From: Lysobacteraceae bacterium
GTDB lineage: Bacteria; Pseudomonadota; Gammaproteobacteria; Nevskiales; Nevskiaceae
Direction: 5' to 3'
NCBI GenBank assembly: GCA_013823855.1
Contig: PNMW01000073.1
Location: forward strand, 50,487-114,486
DNA: 64,000 bases
The first letter of the stretch is position 1. Every line of letters begins with the position of its first letter. Below are positions 33,013 to 41,794 of this stretch, one piece after another. The notes beneath the pieces were generated by a model, which was not told the origin of the DNA, did no database searches, and worked only from the letters and a program-made list of their open reading frames with translations. A program made the position numbers and the translations under genes.

Positions 33013-34113
33013 ATGATCGACCTCCTTCAGGATCAACGGGTAGACGCCGAGTGGATGGCGCTGAGCGCATTCCGCGACTTGCTCAAGCTCTCTACAAAGG
33101 GAAGCATGACGAAGTCGACCTACGCGGAGGCGCTCGATTTCGGAGCCCAACTCTACCCCGCGCTACTTGGCAATGAGTCAAGTGTTCTTCGCCGAGCCAC
33201 TGAATCTGATACGACGCAGGAATACCGACAGCGTGCGCGCCTAAAGACCCAGGCGGCGGGCCGTCCTATTCATCCGCTGGAACTTATTGCAGCCGACATC
33301 GCGGAGATTGATCAGCTCTTGGACGTCGCTAAGAGAACAAAAGAGAAGGGTCGAGTCGATCGACTGAAGAATCGACTGAAGACTCTGAAGAACGCCCGCG
33401 ATGAACTGGATCCACCGGCTCATACCGAGACCCAGTTGATATCGCGGGATGCCGCGGCTTTCCCTAGCGGCCTTCCTTCGATAGACAGCGGGAAAGGCTA
33501 CAAGGCGTTCGAGCTGCCAGACGGCAACGCGCTGCGCCTACATCTGTTTCATCCGGACAAACCGGAACATATCTCGGGTGCGGATGTTCTCTACGAGCGC
33601 CATTCACCTGCTACCGAAACGGTGACTATGGTCTTCGTCCAATACAAGATCTGGGAGAAGCAGACGCTCAGTCTCAACGACAGTCGAATGGCCGAGCAGA
33701 TAGGGAAACTGAAGTCATTGGTTTGCGATGGTGGACTTTGCACGCACAGTAATAAAGAGACCCCATACCGCTTTCCTCACTGCGCAGCGTTCTTGCGCCC
33801 TACAGACAAGCTCCAGAGTCCCAGCCAGAAATTGATTAGCAGCGGGGAGCATCTTCCCATCTGCCGCATCGCCGAATGCACAAAGATCAATCGATTTGGC
33901 ACACCTGTCCTTGACTTCAAGGGGATTCGGGGTACATCCGTTTCCGGAGGCGCCTTTGAGTACCTGTTCAGTTACAACAAGCTCGGCTCGCGATCCGTCA
34001 CCCATGAAGATTTAGAAGAAATGTACGAGCGCCTGCGCATCTCTGCAGACCTAAGCCGACTTATCGTTCACGCTCAAGAGTTCGGTTCATACGCCGAGCT
34101 CAGTGAGACGTAA
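33013..34113 (+). CDS. Unknown protein with coiled coil and D...QYK nuclease-like signature
   Basis: Not a family I can name. The 366-residue product has a helical N-terminal part, a charged probable coiled coil (about 90-135: IAEIDQLLDVAKRTKEKG), and a C-terminal half with SGADVLYERH (Asp191, Glu195) then VFVQYKIWEK (Gln210, Lys212). D-(x)n-QxK is a recognised variant of the PD-(D/E)xK nuclease core, so this may be a nuclease. It lies 30 nt after the attC-like site and shares the low GC of the Mrr-like gene. The two may form a defence pair; this is inference. Confidence 0.7.
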   Translation: MIDLLQDQRVDAEWMALSAFRDLLKLSTKGSMTKSTYAEALDFGAQLYPALLGNESSVLRRATESDTTQEYRQRARLKTQAAGRPIHPLELIAADIAEIDQLLDVAKRTKEKGRVDRLKNRLKTLKNARDELDPPAHTETQLISRDAAAFPSGLPSIDSGKGYKAFELPDGNALRLHLFHPDKPEHISGADVLYERHSPATETVTMVFVQYKIWEKQTLSLNDSRMAEQIGKLKSLVCDGGLCTHSNKETPYRFPHCAAFLRPTDKLQSPSQKLISSGEHLPICRIAECTKINRFGTPVLDFKGIRGTSVSGGAFEYLFSYNKLGSRSVTHEDLEEMYERLRISADLSRLIVHAQEFGSYAELSET

Positions 34114-34252
34114 CCCCTCGTTAATGTTCTAAGGGGCCACATGATCTAAGGGATCTCAGATTTAAGAGGCAAGCTCAAGTTGTTTTTATTTACAGAGATT
34201 TAAGGGACCAGGCTGGAGTCGCTTCCCCTGCTTCGGCTGACGCGCCGCCTGC

Positions 34253-34636
34253 TCAACCAGTCGCCTGCCGATCCATCGCATGCACCGCTGCCGCAACCAG
34301 CAGCGAGCAGAGCGCGACCCAGTCAGCGGTGACGACGCGGGCAATCGCGGCGTTCGGCATGCCCACCCGCGCGACGATCACGAGGAACGACGCCGCGCTG
34401 ACGATGCCGGCGATCAAGGCGGGCGGACGCAGCGTTGGCAGGAACGCCGCCGTCAGCAGCAGCAGGCCCAGCAGGCCGAACAGCACGGCTCGATGGCGCA
34501 GCAGGATGTCGAGGTTTGGCTCGTCGACGGGGATGCCGTAAAGCCGCTCCAGCCGCGCGCCGCCGAGCACGCCGGCCAGCGGCAGCAGGTGAATGATCGC
34601 GGCGATCAGCAGGCCGACGGGAATCAGGTGGCGCAT
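34253..34636 (-). CDS. Small four-helix membrane protein
   Basis: Conserved 127-residue inner-membrane protein with four predicted helices: about 4-22, 48-66, 71-88 and 102-120. The sequence between helices 1 and 2 (GGARLERLYGIPVDEPNLDILLRHRAVLFGLLG) spans the conserved family region. Homologues are sometimes wrongly labelled phosphopantetheine adenylyltransferase; nothing here resembles that enzyme. It ends 139 nt from the low-GC island. The function is unknown. Confidence 0.75.
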   Translation of the reverse strand: MRHLIPVGLLIAAIIHLLPLAGVLGGARLERLYGIPVDEPNLDILLRHRAVLFGLLGLLLLTAAFLPTLRPPALIAGIVSAASFLVIVARVGMPNAAIARVVTADWVALCSLLVAAAVHAMDRQATG

Positions 34637-34839
34637 CGGGCTTGACCTCCATCGGGCATCGCGTGCTGGTCTTGTAGCGCACTGCGGCCTGCGTGGCGAT
34701 GACCTCGGACGTCATCATCCGATACCACTTCTATAACCATGACGGCCCGAAGCGGCAGCGCCGGTTCCCGCCGCCGTTGTCCGTGCCGGGGCGCGGCAAC
34801 CGGCGTCTGATGCCGCTGGGCACGCCAGAGCGCCCTGAT
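34637..34839. other. Intergenic region without a recognised feature
   Basis: About 200 nt between the start of the small membrane protein gene and the efflux-operon terminator. It should contain the membrane protein promoter. I see no gene, repeat or RNA here. Confidence 0.5.
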
Positions 34840-34877
34840 GAAAAGCGAAAGCCCCGGCAGCGTGGGCTGCCGGGGCT
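34840..34877 (-). terminator. Rho-independent terminator of the RND efflux operon
   Basis: A perfect 11-bp stem, AGCCCCGGCAG (34850-34860) with CTGCCGGGGCT (34867-34877), and a 6-nt loop. Read on the minus strand it is followed by TTTCGCTTTTC. It lies 58 nt beyond the stop of the RND permease gene. Confidence 0.85.
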
Positions 34878-34934
34878 CGTATTCACGTCATGTCACGTCA
34901 TCGCCGACGTGATCGCTTCGGCAGGCAGTGCCGT

Positions 34935-37900
34935 TCATCCATGCCGGGCGTCGGCAAGCGCCAGTTCGCCGTGGTCGTCCTCATCCGCCGCCTCCGTCGG
35001 CTTCACGTGCTCGGAGGCTAGCCACAGGTACATCGCCGGCACCACGAACAGGGTGAACAGGGTGCCGATCGAGATGCCGGTGGCGATCACCAGGCCCATG
35101 TGGTTGCGACCCACTGCGCCGGCGCCGTCGGCGATCACCAGCGGCATGACGCCGAGCACCATCGCGGCGGTGGTCATCAGGATCGGCCGCAAACGGGTTT
35201 CGGAGGCGATCTCGATCGCCTCGAGCTTGCTCTTGCCGAGCAGGCGCTGCTGGTTGGCGAATTCGACGATCAGGATGCCGTGCTTGGCGATCAGGCCGAC
35301 CAAGGTCACCAGACCCACCTGGGTGTAGACGTTCAGGGTCGCGAAGCCGAGGAACAGGAACACCACCGCGCCAAAGATCGCCATCGGCACCGACATCATC
35401 ACGATCAGCGGATCGCGGAACGACTCGAACTGCGCGGCCAGCACCAGGAAGATGATGATCAGCGCAAAGCTCAGGGTGACCAGGAAGCCGCCGGATTCCT
35501 TGACGTACTGCCGCGACTCGCCGGCGTAGTCGATCGTGAAGCCGGCCGGCAGCGTTTCCTTCGCCAGCTGGTTCAGCAGCGCCAGCGCCTCGCCCTGGGT
35601 GCCGCCGAACACGGCGCCGATGGTCGCCGAGTTCAGCTGCTGGAAGTGCGGGATCGACTGCGGCACGGTCTCGGTCTTGAAGCTGATCACGGTCGATGCC
35701 GGAATCAGCTCGCCGTTGGCGGCGCGCAGGTAGTAGCCGTCGAGCTGGCCGGCGTTGAGGCGTTCCGCTTCCTGCACCTGCGGGATCACCTTGTACGAGC
35801 GGCCGGCGATCGAGAAGTAGTTGACGTAGCCACCGCCGAGCAGCGAACCGAGCGAGCCGCCGACATCGCGCATGGTCAGGCCGAGCGCGGCGACCTTGTC
35901 GCGGTCCACCTTGACCGTGGTCTGCGGCTTGTCGATCTTCAGGCCGTTGTCGAGCACGTAGAACTTGCCGGTGGCCTGGGCCTTGGCGATCAGCGCCTGC
36001 GACACTTCGTAGAGCTTGGAGAACGGCTCGGTGGTATTGATCACGAACTGGATCGGCAGGCCCTGGCCGGCGCCCGGCAACGACGGCGGATTGACCCAGA
36101 ACACGTTGGCACCGGCCACGTTGTTGCTGCGCATCTGCAGGTCGACGTTGATGTCGGCGATCTTCCGCGAGCGTTCCTCGTACGGCTTCATCACGAAGCC
36201 GCCGATGGCCGAGTTGATCTGCCCTTCGCTGGAGATCTGGAAGGCGTTGGCGTACTCGGGCGTGTCCTTGATGATCCCGTACATCTGGTCGGTGTAGGTC
36301 AGCATTTGTCTGGCCGAGGCGTTCGGCGCGGCCGAGGAGATGTAGAACAGGAAGCCCTGATCTTCGGCCGGCGCCAGTTCGCCGGTGGCCAGCACGCCGC
36401 CGAAGAAGCCCGGCGCGGTCATCATCAGCACCAGCAGCGCGATGATCGTGAAGCCGAAGCCGACCACCAGCTTCCAGGCGCCGAGCAGCGAGCCGAGTGC
36501 GCGGCGGTACATCGCCGAAAACTTCTCGAAGTTGCGGTCGATGGTCTGGACCAGCTTGTTGCTGCCGTGATCGTCCTTGAAGAACAGTGCCGCCATCATC
36601 GGCGACAAGGTCAGCGCCACCACTGCCGACACCGCCACGGCGCCGGCCAGCGTGAACGCGAATTCGGAGAACAGCACGCCGGTCAGGCCACCCTGGAAGC
36701 CGATCGGCACGTAGACCGCGATCAGCACCACCGAGATCGCGATGATCGGCCCGGCCAGTTCGCGCGCGGCGACGAGCGCCGCCTGCAGCGGCTTCTTGCC
36801 CATCTTCATGTGCCGGTCGACGTTCTCGACGACGATGATCGCGTCATCGACGACCAGGCCGATCGCCAGCACCAGCGCCAGCAGGGTCAGCAGGTTGATC
36901 GAGTAGCCGAGCACCAGCATCACGAAGAAGCCGCCGATCAAGGACAGCGGCATCGCCACCACCGGGATCAGCACCGAGCGGAAGCTGCCGAGGAACAGGA
37001 AGATCACCACGGTGACGATCAGCAGCGCTTCGATCAGCGTCTTCTGCACTTCGCTGATCGAGGCGCTGATGTAGGCGGTGGCGTCATAGGAAATCTCGCC
37101 GTGGATGCCTTCCGGCATCTCCGCGAGGATGCTCGGGAACACCTTGCGCACGTCCTTGATCACGGTCAGCGAGTTGGCGTCCGGCGCCACCTTGATGCCG
37201 ATGAACACCGACTGCTTGCCGTCGAAGCGGGTCGAGGCATCGTAGTTTTCGGCGCCGAGCGTGACGGTGGCGATGTCCTGCAACCGCACCAGTGCACTGC
37301 CCTTGTTCTTGATGACCAGATTCTTGAACTCGTCGACCGAGTGCAGATCGGTGCCGGCGGTCAGATCGACGCTGACCATCTGGCCCTTGGTGGTACCGAG
37401 CGCGGACAGGTAGTTGTTGGCGGCAAGCGCGGTGGTGACATCGGTGGCGGTGACGCCGAACGCGGCCAGCCGCTGCGGATCCAGCCAGGCGCGCAGCGCG
37501 AACTGGCGGCCGCCGAGAATCGACACCAGTTTCACGCCGGCCACCGACTGCAGCTTCGGCTGGACGACGCGGATCAGGTAGTCGGTGATCTGGTTCTGCG
37601 GCAGCGTGTCGCTGGAGAAGCCCATGTACATCGAGTCGATCTGCTCGCCGACCTGCACCGCCAGGGTCGGCTGCTGCGCTTCCGGCGGAAGCTGGTTCAG
37701 CACCGACTGCACCTTGGTGTTGATTTCCGACAGCGCGCGATTGGAGTCGTAGTTCAGCGACAGGGTCGCGGTGACCGTCGAGATGCCGGTCGACGACGAC
37801 GAGGTCAGGTAATCGATGCCCTGCGCCTGTGCCACGGCGGCCTCGATCGGCGTGGTGATGAAGCCTGCCACCACGTCCGGATTGGCGCCGTAGTAGACCG

Positions 37901-38045
37901 TCGACACGGTGACCGTGGCGTTCTCGGTCTGCGGGTACTGGCGCACCGGCAGGCTCAGCATCGAGCGGATGCCGAGCACCAGGATCAGCAGGCTGACGAC
38001 GGTCGCCAGCACCGGCTTCTTGATGAACAGATCGGTGAATTTCAT
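34935..38045 (-). CDS. RND multidrug efflux permease (HAE1 family, MexI-like)
   Basis: Inner-membrane proton-driven pump of the AcrB/MexB superfamily, 1036 residues. TM1 is followed by LPVRQYPQTENATVTVSTVYYG. The proton relay is in TM4, GLVVDDAIIVVENVDRH (Asp-Asp, about 408-409). Two large periplasmic loops (about 30-330 and 560-870) and 12 helices are present. The start (MKFTDLFIKKPVLATVVSLLI) is most like MexI/MuxB-type pumps; substrates cannot be inferred. It is the last gene of the TetR-OMF-MFP-RND operon, 35 nt after the adaptor gene. Confidence 0.93.
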   Translation of the reverse strand: MKFTDLFIKKPVLATVVSLLILVLGIRSMLSLPVRQYPQTENATVTVSTVYYGANPDVVAGFITTPIEAAVAQAQGIDYLTSSSSTGISTVTATLSLNYDSNRALSEINTKVQSVLNQLPPEAQQPTLAVQVGEQIDSMYMGFSSDTLPQNQITDYLIRVVQPKLQSVAGVKLVSILGGRQFALRAWLDPQRLAAFGVTATDVTTALAANNYLSALGTTKGQMVSVDLTAGTDLHSVDEFKNLVIKNKGSALVRLQDIATVTLGAENYDASTRFDGKQSVFIGIKVAPDANSLTVIKDVRKVFPSILAEMPEGIHGEISYDATAYISASISEVQKTLIEALLIVTVVIFLFLGSFRSVLIPVVAMPLSLIGGFFVMLVLGYSINLLTLLALVLAIGLVVDDAIIVVENVDRHMKMGKKPLQAALVAARELAGPIIAISVVLIAVYVPIGFQGGLTGVLFSEFAFTLAGAVAVSAVVALTLSPMMAALFFKDDHGSNKLVQTIDRNFEKFSAMYRRALGSLLGAWKLVVGFGFTIIALLVLMMTAPGFFGGVLATGELAPAEDQGFLFYISSAAPNASARQMLTYTDQMYGIIKDTPEYANAFQISSEGQINSAIGGFVMKPYEERSRKIADINVDLQMRSNNVAGANVFWVNPPSLPGAGQGLPIQFVINTTEPFSKLYEVSQALIAKAQATGKFYVLDNGLKIDKPQTTVKVDRDKVAALGLTMRDVGGSLGSLLGGGYVNYFSIAGRSYKVIPQVQEAERLNAGQLDGYYLRAANGELIPASTVISFKTETVPQSIPHFQQLNSATIGAVFGGTQGEALALLNQLAKETLPAGFTIDYAGESRQYVKESGGFLVTLSFALIIIFLVLAAQFESFRDPLIVMMSVPMAIFGAVVFLFLGFATLNVYTQVGLVTLVGLIAKHGILIVEFANQQRLLGKSKLEAIEIASETRLRPILMTTAAMVLGVMPLVIADGAGAVGRNHMGLVIATGISIGTLFTLFVVPAMYLWLASEHVKPTEAADEDDHGELALADARHG

Positions 38046-38080
38046 GAGGGCATTCCGTTACGTGAGGCGCGTGCGCGCGC

Positions 38081-39367
38081 TCACTGGTCCTTCGGCTGCG
38101 GGTTGGCGTCGAAGCTCGGCTGCACCGCGTTGTTGACGCTGACCCGGGTGCCGTTGCGCAGCTTCACCTGGCCGGTGGTGACCACTTCGTCGCCTTCCTT
38201 CAGGCCGGACAGGATCGCCACCTGATCGCCGCGCTTCGGGCCGGACACCACGAACACCTGACGGGCCACCAGCACCGGCGGCGCGTTCGGGTCTGCCGGC
38301 TTGGCTGCTGCTGCGGCCGGCGCCTCGGCGGCCTTCTCGCCCTTGGCGGCAGCGGCCTTCGCGGCATCGGCGGCGCGCTGCTCGGCGTCGATCCTGTCGA
38401 GTGCCTGGTTCTTGGCCAGCGCCGCCGGCAGGTTCGGGTCCGGCTTGTTTTCCTCGCCGCGCTTGACCACCACGAACACCGTCTCGCCGTACGGATTGAA
38501 GGTGATCGCGGTCTGCGGCAGGGTCAGGTAGCGCTGTGCCTGGCCGACCGACACCCGCAGGTCGGCGAACATGCCGGGCAGCAGGCGCTGTTCCGGATTG
38601 GCGATCGTCGCCTGCACGCGGATGTTGCGGGTTTCGGTGTCGACGATCGGGTCGATGGCGCTGATCGTCCCCTCGAACACCTGCCCCGGGAAGCTGTCGA
38701 TGGTCGCTTTCACGGTCTCGCCGACCTTCAGCTGCGCCAGCTGCTGCTGCGGCAGGTTGAAATCGGCGTAGATCGGATCGAGCTGCTGCAGGGTCACGAC
38801 CATCGCGCCGGCAGCCAGATACTGGCCGCGGTTGATCGTCGAGATGCCGAGCCGGCCGGCGAACGGCGCCTGGATCGCCATCTTGGCGACCAGCGCGCGC
38901 TGTTCGTCGACCGCCGCCTTCGCCGACTTGGCGGTGGCCAGGCTGTTCTCGTAGGCGGCGCGCGAGATCGCTTCGGCCTCGAACTGCAGCTTGTCGCGCG
39001 TGGCGTTCAGCTCGGCCAGTTCGGCATTGGCTTCCAGCGAGCGCAGCCTGGCGCGATCGGCGTCGGCGACCAGCTGCAGCAGCGGCGCGCCGGCCTTGAC
39101 GTCCTCGCCGGAGCGGAAGCCGACCGTGGCGACGGTGCCGGCCAGTTCGTTCGACAGATCGACACCGCGCACGGCGCGCAGGCTGGCGACCACCGGCAGT
39201 TCGGCCGACCAGTCCTGGTATTCGGCCTTCGCGGTCGACACCGCCGACTGCGGTTCCGGCATCGCGGCATAGCCGTCGAGGGTCTTCTTGACCTGCATCG
39301 CCTTGATGCCGCCAATGACGAGAATCAGGGCTGCGACAACGCCAATCAGGGTGAGCCAGCGCTTCAT
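38081..39367 (-). CDS. RND efflux periplasmic adaptor (membrane fusion protein)
   Basis: Periplasmic adaptor linking the RND pump to the outer-membrane channel, 428 residues. N-terminal membrane anchor (about 4-25), lipoyl/hairpin region with coiled coil (about 60-170: QLVADADRARLRSLEANAEL), beta-barrel domain (RGQYLAAGAMVVTLQQLDPI), and membrane-proximal domain at the C-terminus. An Ala/Lys/Glu-rich stretch of about 60 residues (about 305-365) interrupts the C-terminal domain, longer than in MexC/AcrA types. The ATG at 39367 has GGAG 9 nt upstream; a longer upstream start lacks support. Confidence 0.9.
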   Translation of the reverse strand: MKRWLTLIGVVAALILVIGGIKAMQVKKTLDGYAAMPEPQSAVSTAKAEYQDWSAELPVVASLRAVRGVDLSNELAGTVATVGFRSGEDVKAGAPLLQLVADADRARLRSLEANAELAELNATRDKLQFEAEAISRAAYENSLATAKSAKAAVDEQRALVAKMAIQAPFAGRLGISTINRGQYLAAGAMVVTLQQLDPIYADFNLPQQQLAQLKVGETVKATIDSFPGQVFEGTISAIDPIVDTETRNIRVQATIANPEQRLLPGMFADLRVSVGQAQRYLTLPQTAITFNPYGETVFVVVKRGEENKPDPNLPAALAKNQALDRIDAEQRAADAAKAAAAKGEKAAEAPAAAAAKPADPNAPPVLVARQVFVVSGPKRGDQVAILSGLKEGDEVVTTGQVKLRNGTRVSVNNAVQPSFDANPQPKDQ

Positions 39368-39430
39368 GGGGTGCTTCTCCGTGTCCGGCCGCATGCTGCG
39401 GCCGTGGGGTTTTCGATCAAGCCGGGGGAA

Positions 39431-40942
39431 TCAGTTCGCAGCCGCGACCGTGCCGGGGATGGCCGGCGGCGGGCTCGGGATATCGGTCTTCACGGCGGTG
39501 TCCCAGGTGCCGCCCAGCGCCATGTACAGCGCCGCCGTGTCGCGCAGGCGGGTTGCCACCGTGGTCGCGTAGCCGACCTTGGCCGTGGTGTACGCCGCAT
39601 GCAGGCGGACCTTCTCGGTCAGGGTGCCGCTGCCCAGCTCGTGGAGCTTGGCGGCGTTGTTGTAGGAGATTTCCGAAGCGCGGGCCACGTCGTCGTAAGC
39701 CGCCAGCGCCGAGGCATTGGACTGCAGCGCATCGAGCGTGTCGGCCACGTTCTTGAAGGCGTTGAGCACGGTCAGCCGGTAATCGGCTTCGGCCTTGTCG
39801 TAGTCGGCGATCGCCGCCTTCTTCAGTGCCGACAGCTCGCCGGCGCGGAACAGCGGCTGGGTGATCGAGCCGCCGAGCGACCAGACATTGCCCTTGAACA
39901 GATCGCTGAGCGTGGTCGCCTGGGTGCCGAGGCTGGCGGTCAGCGCGATCTGCGGAAACTGGTTGGCGGTGGCCACGCCGATCTTCGCCGCCGCTTCGTG
40001 CAGCCCGGCTTCGGCGGCGCGCAGGTCCGGGCGCTGACGGACGATCTCCGATGGCAGGCTGACCGGAATCTGCAACGGCAGCTTCAGATCGAGCAGCACG
40101 ATGTCGCTGGCGGTCGCCGCGTCCGGCGTGCGGCCGAGGTACACCGCGAGCTGGGTGCGCGCCCGGGTCAGCTGGTTCTGGAAACCGTAGAGCTTGACCT
40201 TCTCGTTCGCCAGCGACGCAGCCACCACGGCGACATCGGCGCGCGACACCGCACCGGCGTCGAACTGCTTGCGGATCAGCTCGAGACGCCGGGTTTCGTC
40301 GGCGATCAGGACGTTCTCGCCCTCGATCAGATAGCTGGCTTCGGCCATGTCCACCGCGCTGGCGACGACGTTAGCGATCAGCGTCTGGTACGCGGCCACC
40401 AGTTCGTACTGGCGCGCTTCGGCCGCTGCGGCTGCGGCTTCCACGCCGCGCCGCGTGCCGCCCCAGATGTCCAGGCCGTAGCTGACGCCGACCGAGGCGT
40501 TGAAGAAGTTGTAGATCAGCGTGCCGCCATTCGGATTGCCGAAGGCCCCGAGATCGACCTGCTGGCGGGTGGCGCTGAAGCTGGCATCGACTTCCGGAAA
40601 CTGGTCGGACCAGCGGGCGCGGGCATTGGCGCGCGCCGAGCGCAGCGCCGCCTGGGCGGAGGCGATCGACGGGCTGTTCTTCAGCGCTTCATTGACCAGC
40701 GCATTGAGCTGCGGCGACCGGTACTGCTCCCACCAGCGCGCGGCGACCGGCGTGCCGGCGAGAAAGATCTGCGCTTCGCCGCCCGGCACATCGGCGCTGG
40801 CGGTGGCCGCCGGCAGCGGTTCGACCGACACCCGCGTGTCCGTGCCGGGTGCGGCTGGCGACTTGAAATCCGGGCCGACGGCGCAGCCGGCCAGCAGCGC
40901 CAGCGGCAGGGTGATCGCCATGCTCCATGCAGTGCGGGTCAT
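39431..40942 (-). CDS. Efflux outer-membrane channel lipoprotein (NodT/OprM family)
   Basis: TolC-like outer-membrane factor of 503 residues that completes the tripartite pump. A lipoprotein signal ends LALLAGCAVGPDF, with the lipidated Cys in the usual place. Two repeats of the outer-membrane efflux domain follow, with conserved YGLDIWGGTRRGVEAAAAAAEA (split by the second strand), LLRRAEAGLHEAAA-like RQRPDLRAAEAGLHEAAAKI, and GNVWSLGGSITQPLF. It overlaps the tetR gene by 4 nt and precedes the adaptor gene by 63 nt. Confidence 0.92.
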   Translation of the reverse strand: MTRTAWSMAITLPLALLAGCAVGPDFKSPAAPGTDTRVSVEPLPAATASADVPGGEAQIFLAGTPVAARWWEQYRSPQLNALVNEALKNSPSIASAQAALRSARANARARWSDQFPEVDASFSATRQQVDLGAFGNPNGGTLIYNFFNASVGVSYGLDIWGGTRRGVEAAAAAAEARQYELVAAYQTLIANVVASAVDMAEASYLIEGENVLIADETRRLELIRKQFDAGAVSRADVAVVAASLANEKVKLYGFQNQLTRARTQLAVYLGRTPDAATASDIVLLDLKLPLQIPVSLPSEIVRQRPDLRAAEAGLHEAAAKIGVATANQFPQIALTASLGTQATTLSDLFKGNVWSLGGSITQPLFRAGELSALKKAAIADYDKAEADYRLTVLNAFKNVADTLDALQSNASALAAYDDVARASEISYNNAAKLHELGSGTLTEKVRLHAAYTTAKVGYATTVATRLRDTAALYMALGGTWDTAVKTDIPSPPPAIPGTVAAAN

Positions 40943-41652
40943 GCTTTCTGTCTCGGTTTCGAAGCGGTGGAACGAGCGCGGCGCGGTTGCGCCGGCGCAG
41001 CTGACGGCGTTGCAGCAGGCGTGCCGGCCGGCCCCGGCTTGGCGATGACGCCGCCCAGCAGGGTGCGGAACACCAGGTCCGCGTAGGTGTCGCTGCCGGC
41101 GCCCGCCTGCAGGCCCGGGAAGCGATCGAGGATGTGGCGGTTCTGGAAGAACAGGATCACCGTCGCGCCGATCATCATGGTGACCGTCGACGGATCGATG
41201 TCGGCCGCGAACGCGCCGTTCTGCTGGCCCTGGCGGATGATCCCGGTGACCGCCACGAAGTTGCGCATGAACACCGGCTCGACCAGATCGCGGCCGGCGC
41301 AGCAGCCGGTGTTCAGCACTTCGCGGACCACCAGATGGGTGTTCAGCTCGTGGCCGAAGGCGTCGGCGAAATCGAAGCGGATCAGTGCCTTGAGCTTGTC
41401 GACGCTGCTCATGTCGGTGCGCGCCAGCAGCGCTTCGGCGAACTCCGCATGGCCCTTGCAGGCTTCCCTGAGCACGCCCTGGTGCAGCGCTTCCTTCGAC
41501 TTGAAGTGATGGAAGATGTTGGCCTTGCTGACGCCGGCCTGGGCGGCGATGTCGGCGATCGACACCGAATCGAAACCGGCGCGCGCAAAGGCGATCGTCG
41601 CGGCATCGAGGATCGCGCGGGCGCCGCTGGCAAGGTCGGAAGGGAGCGTCAT
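40939..41652 (-). CDS. TetR family regulator of the RND operon
   Basis: DNA-binding repressor, 237 residues. The N-terminal helix-turn-helix is SVSIADIAAQAGVSKANIFH (about 31-50). The remainder is helical with a ligand pocket of TetR_C type; a tail rich in Ala, Pro and Arg ends the protein. It heads the efflux operon and overlaps the outer-membrane factor gene, so it very likely represses the whole operon, including itself, through the palindrome 30-50 nt upstream. Confidence 0.9.
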   Translation of the reverse strand: MTLPSDLASGARAILDAATIAFARAGFDSVSIADIAAQAGVSKANIFHHFKSKEALHQGVLREACKGHAEFAEALLARTDMSSVDKLKALIRFDFADAFGHELNTHLVVREVLNTGCCAGRDLVEPVFMRNFVAVTGIIRQGQQNGAFAADIDPSTVTMMIGATVILFFQNRHILDRFPGLQAGAGSDTYADLVFRTLLGGVIAKPGPAGTPAATPSAAPAQPRRARSTASKPRQKA

Positions 41653-41681
41653 CGGGCGCTGCGGGATGGGACGGGCGAGAA

Positions 41682-41701
41682 GACTAACCGATCGGTCGGT
41701 C
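41682..41701. promoter_or_regulatory. TetR-type operator upstream of the RND operon
   Basis: The 20-bp near-palindrome GACTAACCGATCGGTCGGTC has a perfect core ACCGATCGGT and 18 of 20 symmetrical positions. It lies 30-49 nt upstream of the tetR start, where a promoter is expected. Confidence 0.7.
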
Positions 41702-41794
41702 AGATACTAGCGCGCATCCGCGACGCCGTCATGACAGCGCCGGCACTGACGGGTTTGCCCGCGGCCGGGAAGCGCCGCCGCGGGTGCTGGCGCG

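Noticed and set aside
35100..38225. Very long open frames on the plus strand opposite the RND genes and similar antisense frames elsewhere
   Set aside because: High GC leaves few stops; the translations are Arg/His/Ala-rich without motifs, while the other strand has clear families.
41758..41784. CCCGCGGC/GCCGCGGG hairpin after the atuC stop as a terminator
   Set aside because: No T-run follows on the minus strand, and such GC-rich pairing is common by chance in this DNA.
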